Of a stretch of 12,883 nt of DNA, positions 6,992 to 12,883 are shown one piece after another. The notes under the pieces were generated by a model. The model made no database searches. It saw only the letters and a program-made list of their open reading frames with translations, and was not told the DNA's origin. The first letter of the stretch is position 1. Every line of letters begins with the position of its first letter. The translations under genes were made by a program, and so were the position numbers. Origin of the DNA: Gemmatimonadota bacterium (lineage in GTDB: Bacteria; Gemmatimonadota; Gemmatimonadetes; Longimicrobiales; Gaopeijiaceae); assembly GCA_030550695.1 (NCBI GenBank), contig JAUQOX010000065.1, positions 1-12,883 on the forward strand, given 5' to 3'.

Positions 6992-7013
6992 AATTAACTT
7001 TCGAAAGTTAATT
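6992..7013. promoter_or_regulatory. Perfect 22-bp AT-rich palindrome, probable operator
   Basis: The half-site AATTAACTTTC is followed directly by its exact reverse complement, centred between 7002 and 7003, with no spacer. It is strikingly AT-rich in a GC-rich window. Perfect two-fold symmetry of this length suits a dimeric repressor (TetR, MarR or similar), although no such regulator is encoded here. It is about 155 bases upstream of the membrane-cytochrome start and about 420 upstream of the thioesterase start, so it is more likely tied to the minus-strand operon, or to both. No T-run or flanking gene end suggests a terminator. Confidence 0.6.
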
Positions 7014-7435
7014 GGGGAATTCCTGACCCATCGGACGGGAGGTCCAGGGGGCAGAGGATCCCCCCTGTCCCATGGCGGGCAGGGACGATCCTGCCGGCCC
7101 GCAGGGAAGGGGGAAACGCCGGGGGGCGGGGTGCTCCGGCATGCTCGGCTCCGCCCTCGGACGTCGTCGAAATACGAAAACGGGGACCGCCTCTGTCACC
7201 CTACCAGCCCTCTCCCCACCCCCCTCGGCGGACCTATCCCTGGAGCCGGCGGAGACGGGCTGGGTCTGGGGCGGGGCCGGGGGGAAGCTCAACTGATTCG
7301 AAGACCCTTGGGGGCCCATGGACTCGACACCTTGTCCGGCGGGGGTCGGTCTCGTCAACTTTCCCTTCGACCGACTGCCCGCTCCTCTTCCCCATCCTCC
7401 CCCAGGAGGGAGGCCCGTCTTTCCCGGAGGGCCCC

Positions 7436-7909
7436 ATGTCGGATCCTTCCCCTGCCGTCCAGGACCACTACCCCGACGACGTGGCCCACTGTTTCGGATG
7501 CGGCCGCCTGAACCCCCATGGCCACCACCTCAAGACCGTGTGGGATGGAGACGAGACCGTGAGCCGGTTCTTCCCCTCTTCATGGCATACGGCCATTCCC
7601 GGCTACGTGTACGGCGGGCTTATCGCCTCTCTGCTGGACTGCCATGGCACCGGCAGCGCCGCCCTGGCCAGCCTCCGCCAGGAGGGGCGGCAGGTGGGGG
7701 CGGGGGAGGCCCCGCGGTTCGTGACGGCTTCCCTCCACGTAGATTTCCTCAGGCCCACACCCTTGGGACCGGAGCTGGAGGTTCGGGGCCGCATCGTGGA
7801 GATCACGGAGCGGAAGGTGGTGGTGGAGGAGACGCTCTCGGCGGCCGGCGTGGTCACGGCCCGGGGAACGGTGGTGGCCGTGAGAATGCCGGAGACGATG
7901 CTCGGTTGA
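7436..7909 (+). CDS. PaaI-type hotdog-fold thioesterase
   Basis: 157 residues, a usual length for single-domain hotdog thioesterases that hydrolyse acyl-CoA or related thioesters in the cytoplasm. Residues 18-23 read HCFGCG, the Cys-containing N-terminal signature seen in many PaaI/YiiD-like members. The helix motif IPGYVYGGLIASLLDC (54-69) is the classic hotdog segment with its catalytic-type Asp (D68). Strands typical of the fold follow (VTASLHVDFLRPTPLG, ELEVRGRIVEI, VVARGTVVAVRM-like end). GGAGGG (7426-7431) sits just before the ATG. It is the first gene of the rightward cluster, 41 bases upstream of AroM. Its acyl substrate is unknown, and its link to the AroM-DUF917-DUF1177-OPT set may be functional or merely positional. 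Confidence 0.85.
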   Translation: MSDPSPAVQDHYPDDVAHCFGCGRLNPHGHHLKTVWDGDETVSRFFPSSWHTAIPGYVYGGLIASLLDCHGTGSAALASLRQEGRQVGAGEAPRFVTASLHVDFLRPTPLGPELEVRGRIVEITERKVVVEETLSAAGVVTARGTVVAVRMPETMLG

Positions 7910-7950
7910 GGAGGGAGCCCCCCCGAACTCCGCATCCGGGGGAACGATCC

Positions 7951-8619
7951 ATGGGCCGAAGATTGGGCGTCCTTACCATCGGTCAGGCCCCTCGCCACGA
8001 CTGGCAGGACATGTACCGGCAGTTGGGGCCGGGGGTGGAAGTGCTGGAGGCCGGCGCCCTAGACGGTCTCACACGAGAAGCCATCGAAGGCTTGCAGGCG
8101 GGGCCCGGTGAGGAAGCCCTGGCGACCCGCCTTGGGGACGGGACCCCTGTGGTGGTCTCCAAGGAACGTCTCGTCCCCCTTGTGGTGCGGGCCCTGGCTT
8201 CCCTGGAAGCCCGGGGTGTGGAGGCGACCCTTCTCGGGTGTACGGGGTCGTTTCCGTCCCTCCCCCACCGCCGCCCCCTTCTCCTGGCGGGGCACCTCCT
8301 CCACCACGGCGTGGCGGCCCTGGCCCAAGGGGCGCGGCTGGCTGTGCTCTGTCCGCTCTGCGCCCAGGAGGAAAGCACCCGGGAACGCTGGCGGGAGGTG
8401 GCCGCGGAAGTGGGGGTGTTTGTCGCCGACCCCTATGGCCCCCCCCAAAGGCTGGACGCCGCGGCGGAGGACGCCCGGAGTTGGGGGGCCGAAATGGTTC
8501 TGCTGGATTGCATGGGTTATACGGAGGCCATGAAGGCCCGGGTCGCCGAACGATCGGGGACGCCTGTTCTGCTGGCCCGTTCCTTGGTGGCCCGCCTGGT
8601 GGGAGAGCTCTTGGCATGA
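7951..8619 (+). CDS. aroM: AroM family protein
   Basis: 222 residues that I recognise as AroM-like from the opening RRLGVLTIGQAPRHDW, the middle LLGCTGSFP and the late LLDCMGYT motifs. The family name comes from an E. coli gene near aroL; its biochemical function is not established. Two cysteines in similar contexts, C97 and C187, recall the paired catalytic cysteines of the Asp/Glu racemase and maleate isomerase superfamily. A cofactor-independent racemase or isomerase role is therefore an inference. The frame is open well upstream, but ATG 7951 has GGGGGAA before it and matches the family N-terminus. Its last codons overlap the DUF917 start (ATGA at 8616-8619), so the two are coupled. Confidence 0.86.
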   Translation: MGRRLGVLTIGQAPRHDWQDMYRQLGPGVEVLEAGALDGLTREAIEGLQAGPGEEALATRLGDGTPVVVSKERLVPLVVRALASLEARGVEATLLGCTGSFPSLPHRRPLLLAGHLLHHGVAALAQGARLAVLCPLCAQEESTRERWREVAAEVGVFVADPYGPPQRLDAAAEDARSWGAEMVLLDCMGYTEAMKARVAERSGTPVLLARSLVARLVGELLA

Positions 8620-9683
8620 ACCGGGAATTGAGTTTCCAATCCGTGGAAGCCGCTGTCTGGGGGGGTGCGTTCCTGGGCGGAGGCGGGGGCGGGTGGCCGG
8701 CCGACGGCCTTGCCGTGGGGAGGTTAGCCTTGGAAGTGGGGACACCCCGCCTGGTGTCCCTCGCCGAGCTGCCTGGCGACGTCCTGGTGGTGACGGTTTC
8801 GGCGGTGGGCGCTCCTTCCGCGCCCGACCGGTACCTGCGACCGGCGGACCATCTGGTCGCCCTTCAGACCCTGGACGAGCGGCTGGGAGGGCGCATCGGA
8901 GCCCTCATGTCCTCGGAGAACGGTGGGGCGGCCACGTTGAACGGCTGGTTCCAGTCGGCCATGACGGGCCTGCCGGTGGCCGACGCCGCCTGTGACGGGC
9001 GGGCGCACCCCACCGGGGTCATGGGATCCATGGGGTTGGAGACGGAGCCCGGGTACCGGTCCCTCCAGGCCGCCGTCGGCGGAAATCCTTCCCTTGGCCG
9101 CCGCATCCGGCTCGTCGTGGAAGGGGATCTGGAGGCCTGCGATGGGGTGGTCCGGCAAGCGGCCGTGGCCGCCGGGGGAATGGTGGCTGTGGCTCGGAAC
9201 CCCGTCGCCCCGGACTACGTGGGGCGGCGGGGGGCGCCCGGCGCTATTTCCCTGGCCATCTCCCTGGGGGAGATCGTCCTGGGGCGGCGAGCGGAGGGAG
9301 GGGAGGCTGTGGCCACCGCCCTAGCGGAACGAATGGGGGGGGCGGTCCTGGGCCGCGGCCGGGTGCGCGACTTCCGCTTGGAAACCCGACACGGCTACGA
9401 CGTGGGCCGGGCAACCGTCGGGGAGGTGGAACTGACCTTCTGGAACGAGTACATGACGGCCGAGAGAAAGGGCCGACGCTTGGCCACCTTCCCCGACCTC
9501 ATCGCCACCCTGGACGCCGAGACCGGTGAGCCGGTGGTGACGGCAGCCCTTCGGGAAGGCCTCGACGTGGTCATGGTGTCGGTGCCCAAGACCCTCCTCC
9601 CCCTGGGGAGCGGCGTTCTTCGTCCCGAGAACCTGCGTCCGGCCGAAGAGGCGGTAGGTAAAGCTCTGGTGGATTTCCTGTGA
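8616..9683 (+). CDS. DUF917 family protein (S-methylthiohydantoin desulfurase-like)
   Basis: 355 residues, the normal size of the family. The Gly-rich N-terminal segment GGAFLGGGGGGWPADG (16-31), SSENGGAATLNG (99-110) and the DAACDGRAHPTG motif (123-134) are characteristic of DUF917. The C-terminal half has the beta-rich pattern (WNEYM, DLIATLDAETGEP) of the S-Me-THD C-terminal domain. Some relatives are associated with hydantoinase-type enzymes, and one domain is named for S-methylthiohydantoin desulfurase, so chemistry on a cyclic amide or thioamide is conceivable. The real substrate is unknown. It starts inside the aroM stop (ATGA) and its own TGA overlaps the next start (GTGA). An N-terminal extension is open in frame, but it would run antisense to nothing and into aroM, so it is rejected. 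Confidence 0.85.
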   Translation: MNRELSFQSVEAAVWGGAFLGGGGGGWPADGLAVGRLALEVGTPRLVSLAELPGDVLVVTVSAVGAPSAPDRYLRPADHLVALQTLDERLGGRIGALMSSENGGAATLNGWFQSAMTGLPVADAACDGRAHPTGVMGSMGLETEPGYRSLQAAVGGNPSLGRRIRLVVEGDLEACDGVVRQAAVAAGGMVAVARNPVAPDYVGRRGAPGAISLAISLGEIVLGRRAEGGEAVATALAERMGGAVLGRGRVRDFRLETRHGYDVGRATVGEVELTFWNEYMTAERKGRRLATFPDLIATLDAETGEPVVTAALREGLDVVMVSVPKTLLPLGSGVLRPENLRPAEEAVGKALVDFL

Positions 9684-10726
9684 GGGCGGAGGTTCGCTTT
9701 CGCGGCGAACGTGGCCCCCGCTCTCATCTTGTGCGGGGGATCTCCGAGCGGATGGATCTTCTTATGGCCCTGAAGCAAACTCTCGAAGTGCTGGATGTCC
9801 TGGACGACCCTTCCACCGGGGGCGAAGCCGTCCGCCGACTGTTCGCAGACCACGGGTGGGAGAGGGTAGAGGTCCGGCGGGTGGAAGGACCTTCCGGCGG
9901 CACCGACTTCGTCCGGGTGACCATCCCCGGAGGCCGGGGGAAGGCGGCCGGGGGCTCCGCGCCCACCACGGGGATCGTGGGCCGGCTGGGTGGCGTGGGA
10001 GCCCGGCCGGCCCGGATCGGTCTGGTGTCCGACGCCGATGGGGCGGCAGCCGTCTTGGCGGCGGCCCTCAAGCTCGCGGAGATGCATCTCCGGGGAGACC
10101 GGCTCGCCGGAGATGTGGTGGTGTCCACCCACGTCTGCCCCTCCTCCCCCATCCTCCCCCATGAGCCCGTTCCCTTCATGGGAGCGCCGGTGCCCATGGA
10201 GACGATGAACCGCATGGAAGTCACCACGGAAATGGACGTGGTCCTTTCCGTCGACACCACCAAGGGCAACCGGGTCCTCAATCATCGGGGCATCGCCATT
10301 TCCCCCACCATCAAGGAAGGGTACATCTTGCGGGTAAGCGACGATCTCTTGCACCTCTACGAGATCGTCACCGGCCGCCCCCCGGTGGTCCTTCCCGTGA
10401 CCACCCAGGACATCACGCCGTACGGGAACGGCCTTCGCCACCTCAACAGCATTTTCCAGCCCGCGACGGCTACCTCCGCCCCTTTGGTGGCCGTGGCCAT
10501 CACCACCGAGACCACCGTTCCCGGCTGCGCCACGGGAGCGAGCCACGAGGTGGACATCTCCTTGGCGGCCCGGTTCGTGTTGGAGGTGGCCAAGGAGGTT
10601 GGGGAAGGGCGGTGTTCGTTCTACGACCGCCAAGAGTGGGAGGAGCTCCAGCGGCGCTACGGCTCCTTGGCGTTTCTCCAAACCCTGGGGCGTCCACCCT
10701 CGTCCGGCGAGTCCGAGTCCCGGTGA
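9680..10726 (+). CDS. DUF1177 family protein
   Basis: 348 residues from GTG 9680. The conserved body begins at MDLLMALKQTLEVLDVLDDP and contains GRLGGVGARPARIGLVSDADG (101-121), VVVSTHVCPSSPILPHEPVP (146-165), SVDTTKGNRVLNHRGIAISP (190-209) and the PGCATGASHEVDI block (281-293). These are strong DUF1177 signatures. Function is undescribed as far as I know. The clustered Asp, His and Glu residues in conserved strand ends could be metal ligands of a hydrolase, but that is a guess. GTG 9680 overlaps the DUF917 stop and is preceded by GGTGGA, favouring translational coupling. ATG 9752 (324 residues) matches the family N-terminus better, so the first 24 residues may not be made. Its TGA overlaps the next GTG. 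Confidence 0.85.
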   Translation: MRAEVRFRGERGPRSHLVRGISERMDLLMALKQTLEVLDVLDDPSTGGEAVRRLFADHGWERVEVRRVEGPSGGTDFVRVTIPGGRGKAAGGSAPTTGIVGRLGGVGARPARIGLVSDADGAAAVLAAALKLAEMHLRGDRLAGDVVVSTHVCPSSPILPHEPVPFMGAPVPMETMNRMEVTTEMDVVLSVDTTKGNRVLNHRGIAISPTIKEGYILRVSDDLLHLYEIVTGRPPVVLPVTTQDITPYGNGLRHLNSIFQPATATSAPLVAVAITTETTVPGCATGASHEVDISLAARFVLEVAKEVGEGRCSFYDRQEWEELQRRYGSLAFLQTLGRPPSSGESESR

Positions 10727-12258
10727 TCCTGGTCGTCTTCCTCCTCGGCAGCTCCTTCCTGGGAGCCCTCATCGGCCTCCAGCTCATCACCCAACTCGGC
10801 ATCACCCCCAACACCTCCATCCTGGGCGCCCTGCTGGCCATGGCCGCGGCTCGCCTTCCTCTGGCGGCCTTTCGGAGGTTTCGTTCTCTGGAAGAACAGA
10901 ACCTGGTCCAGACCGCCATTTCGGGGGCCACCTTCGGAGCGGCCAACGCCCTCCTCCTGCCCCTGGGCGTCCCATGGCTCCTGGGGCGCCCCGATCTTGT
11001 CTGGCCGATGTTTCTCGGCGCTGCCCTGGCCACCCTTGTGGATAGTTGGCTTCTCTACCGCCTTTTCGACTCTCGCCTGTTCCCGGCCCGGGGAGCCTGG
11101 CCCATGGGGGTGGCCACAGCAGAGGCACTCTTCGCAGGGGACGAGGGGGGGCGGCGGGGGCGGATCCTGGCCCTGGGCACGGTCGTGGGGGTCGGCGGAA
11201 CGGCCCTGGGGGTCGGCATGTCCGCCTTAGGGATCGCCCTTCTGGGTAACCCTTGGGCCCTCGCCATGCTCGGTCTGGGGCTCCTCCTGCGGGGGTACGG
11301 AGCTCCTCTCCTCGGCTGGGACCCCATGGCGGCCTTCGCACCCCACGGTCTCATGATCGGCGCGGGAGCCGTGGCCCTGGGGCAGGTGGCCGCTCTCCTC
11401 GTAGCAAGGCGGCACCGCGGCAACGGACTTCCCGTCCCCGGTCCAGGACCTACCCTTACCGTCGCCCGGGGGTTTCTGGCGTATGCGGGCGCCGCCGCAC
11501 TTCTGGCGGCCGTTCTGGTTTGGGGCGGGGACCTGACCGGAAGTCGAATCCCCCTGTTCATCGTGTTCGCCGCCTTGGCGGCGTTGGCCTCCGAGCTGGT
11601 GGTAGGCCTTTCGGCCATGCACGCAGGGTGGTTCCCTGCCTTCGCCACCGCCTTGGTGTTCCTGGTGCTGGCTATCCTCATGGGGTTTCCCCCGGCGGCG
11701 TCGGCCCTGCTGGTGGGCTTTACCGCCGCGACGGGGCCAGCCTTTGCGGACATGGGCTACGATCTGAAGACGGGTTGGCTGGTCCGGGGCTCTGGTGCCG
11801 ATGCCCTTCGGGAAACCCGGGGGCGGCGTCGGCAGTTCGGAGCCGAGGTCTTGGGTTTGGCCTGCGCAGCCCTTCTCGTGGCTGTGCTGCATCCCCTCTA
11901 CTTCCGCCAAGACCTGATCCCTCCGGTGGACCGGGTGTTCGCCGCCACCATCCGATCCGGAGCCTCGCCCGCCCTGGCCATGGACCTGTTGACCTGGGCC
12001 TTGCCCGGAGCTCTCCTTCAGGCCCTGGGGGGCGCGGCCCGCCAGATGGGGATCCTCTTGGCTACGGGCCTCCTGATCCGGAATCCCTTGGCGGGGGTGG
12101 TGATCCTCGGCGGGATCGTCTTCCGTCTGATTCTGGTCCGGCGCCAGGGAAGCGACGCAAGGGGGGCCCTATCTGCCTTCGGGGCAGGCTGCATCGTGGG
12201 GGATGCCCTGTGGAGCTTTGCTGTGGGAACGCTCAGGGCTCGATTACCGAAGCCTTGA
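10723..12258 (+). CDS. OPT family transporter
   Basis: 511 residues, largely hydrophobic, with about 12-14 membrane segments. Family marks include EEQNLVQTAISGATFGAANA (57-76), the following WPMFLGAALATLVDS (94-108), the AWPMGVATAEALFAGD segment (125-140), and YDLKTGWLVRG (346-356), which corresponds to the QDLKTG-like loop conserved in OPT proteins. OPT carriers use proton-coupled import of oligopeptides or of metal-chelate compounds such as siderophores. The translation start is taken as GTG 10723, which overlaps the DUF1177 stop (GTGA); the frame is open upstream, but only over DUF1177. It is the fourth of four chained genes, so it probably imports the compound handled by AroM, DUF917 and DUF1177. 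Its 3' end overlaps the converging MFS gene by 26 bases. Confidence 0.85.
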   Translation: MILVVFLLGSSFLGALIGLQLITQLGITPNTSILGALLAMAAARLPLAAFRRFRSLEEQNLVQTAISGATFGAANALLLPLGVPWLLGRPDLVWPMFLGAALATLVDSWLLYRLFDSRLFPARGAWPMGVATAEALFAGDEGGRRGRILALGTVVGVGGTALGVGMSALGIALLGNPWALAMLGLGLLLRGYGAPLLGWDPMAAFAPHGLMIGAGAVALGQVAALLVARRHRGNGLPVPGPGPTLTVARGFLAYAGAAALLAAVLVWGGDLTGSRIPLFIVFAALAALASELVVGLSAMHAGWFPAFATALVFLVLAILMGFPPAASALLVGFTAATGPAFADMGYDLKTGWLVRGSGADALRETRGRRRQFGAEVLGLACAALLVAVLHPLYFRQDLIPPVDRVFAATIRSGASPALAMDLLTWALPGALLQALGGAARQMGILLATGLLIRNPLAGVVILGGIVFRLILVRRQGSDARGALSAFGAGCIVGDALWSFAVGTLRARLPKP

Positions 12259-12883
12259 GCCGGGCGGAGCGGATCCCCTCTTCCTCGTCCACGTAGCTCA
12301 GCACGATCCCACCCAACAAGAACAAAAGGATCACCACCGCCACACCCGCTCGTTGGCTACCCGCAAGCGCCGCTACCCGCCCCAGGAGGAAGGGCCCTAC
12401 AAAGGAGGTGATCTTACCCGAGAAGGCGAAGAAACCGAAGAACTCGGCCTGATGATGATCCGGCGTGAACCGCCCCATGAGGGACCGACTGGCGGCCTGA
12501 TTGGGACCTGCAAAGATCCCCACGAGGATCCCCGCAAGCCAGAACCAGCGCCGGTCGGGAGCCCAGACCGCCACCGCCGCCGCCAGGGCCAGAGCCCCGA
12601 CGCTAAGGAGGACTGTTTTTTTCCCCCCGAGCCGGTCGTCCACGAATCCGAAGGCGAAGGCGCTGAGGCCGGCCACCACGTTGAGGACGATCCCGAAAAC
12701 GATGACCTCGCCGAAATCCATCCCGAAGGTGCCCGCGGCGTAGATCCCCCCGAAAGCGAAGACGGTACCCAGGCCATCGTTGTAGAGGAGCCGGGCCACC
12801 AAGAAGCGGACCACCTGACGGTACTGCCCCACTTTGGCCAAGGTGGCCCGCAGCTCTCCCAGGGCCGCCCGCACCGACACCTC
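12233..12883 (-). CDS. UMF1/Atg22-like MFS transporter, C-terminal half (partial)
   Basis: About 216 residues, open at the window edge, so the N-terminal half is missing. The segment FLVARLLYNDGLGTVFAFGG followed by IYAAGTFGM, then FGIVLNVVAGLSAFAFGFVDDRLGGKK, matches the C-terminal six-helix bundle of UMF1/Atg22-like major facilitator proteins. The loop FVDDRLGGKK is the usual MFS cytoplasmic loop 8-9 motif, and GPNQAASRSLMGRFTP and AEFFGFFAFSGKITSFVGP also fit the family. The yeast relative exports amino acids from the vacuole; substrates of bacterial members are mostly unknown. It ends VIEP with TGA at 12233-12235, inside the end of the convergent OPT gene. Confidence 0.85.
   Translation of the reverse strand, partial: EVSVRAALGELRATLAKVGQYRQVVRFLVARLLYNDGLGTVFAFGGIYAAGTFGMDFGEVIVFGIVLNVVAGLSAFAFGFVDDRLGGKKTVLLSVGALALAAAVAVWAPDRRWFWLAGILVGIFAGPNQAASRSLMGRFTPDHHQAEFFGFFAFSGKITSFVGPFLLGRVAALAGSQRAGVAVVILLFLLGGIVLSYVDEEEGIRSARLKASVIEP

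Larger units (their letters stand above)
6837..7435. other. Divergent intergenic region without a convincing gene
   Basis: About 600 bases separate the divergent electron-transfer and AroM-type operons. Open frames here give low-complexity Pro/Gly/Arg-rich products with no recognisable domain. Promoters for both operons should lie here, but I could not identify convincing -35/-10 or sigma-54 boxes. It contains the strong palindrome at 6992-7013, an imperfect palindrome at 6891-6906, and a small CCTCC/GGAGG hairpin at 7396-7409 just ahead of the thioesterase gene. I see no riboswitch class or tRNA. Confidence 0.6.

Noticed and set aside
7008..7358. Possible small minus-strand gene in the intergenic region
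   Set aside because: The product is Pro/Gly/Arg-rich with no domain and no clear RBS; GC-rich DNA yields such frames by chance.
7318..7950. N-terminal extension of AroM by about 211 codons
   Set aside because: It would overlap the thioesterase gene in another frame. ATG 7951 has an RBS and matches the family N-terminus.
9395..10681. 428-codon open frame on the - strand
   Set aside because: It is antisense to DUF917 and DUF1177, both supported by family motifs; the product is His/Gly/Arg-rich without a domain.
1..12883. CRISPR arrays, tRNA/rRNA genes, insertion sequences or phage genes
   Set aside because: No regularly spaced repeats, RNA gene signatures, transposase or integrase motifs were seen. 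The excisionase-like HTH belongs to a regulator, not to a mobile element.

Overview
This is a GC-rich bacterial window with tightly packed genes. The best guess at the organism is an anaerobe of the Desulfobacterota (Deltaproteobacteria) or a close relative. The guess rests on a DsrK/HdrD-like iron-sulfur protein coupled to a NarI/DsrM-like membrane cytochrome, and on stand-alone receiver proteins and a Cys-rich 'two-CW'-like regulator of a style common in sulfate and metal reducers. This is inference, and no rRNA or other taxonomic marker is present.

Left block (1-4237, + strand): a signalling operon. It holds the C-terminal end of a histidine kinase, a twin-CBS protein, a 687-residue fusion of a complete phosphoacceptor (REC) domain to a SLC13/DASS-type anion transporter, a stand-alone REC protein, and a regulator with an excisionase-type HTH, a Cys-rich zinc- or metal-binding-like segment and a degenerate receiver. 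The most unusual feature of the window is here: a receiver domain joined directly to a membrane transporter. In that transporter, both 'SNT' hairpin motifs of the canonical family are replaced (SEH and SDG). A plausible model is that the kinase phosphorylates both receivers, one acting on transport and the other acting as a diffusible partner, with the CBS protein as ligand sensor and the HTH protein as transcriptional output.

Middle block (4261-6836, - strand): a two-gene electron-transfer operon convergent with the signalling operon. A five-helix cytochrome b-like membrane subunit overlaps, by an ATGA junction, a DsrK/HdrD/TmcB-like protein with two [4Fe-4S] motifs and one complete CCG-type cysteine set. 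Together they look like a menaquinone-linked module exchanging electrons with a cytoplasmic (di)thiol or another redox carrier.

Intergenic block (6837-7435): about 600 bases between divergent operons. It carries a perfect 22-bp AT-rich palindrome (6992-7013) that stands out from the GC-rich surroundings and is probably an operator.

Right block (7436-12258, + strand): a hotdog-fold thioesterase followed by AroM, DUF917, DUF1177 and an OPT-family transporter. The last four genes overlap one another by ATGA/GTGA junctions, so they are almost certainly translated in concert. The set suggests uptake of a peptide-like or cyclic-amide compound and its processing, but the substrate is unknown. At the right edge a UMF1/Atg22-like MFS transporter on the - strand enters the window and overlaps the 3' end of the OPT gene by 26 bases.
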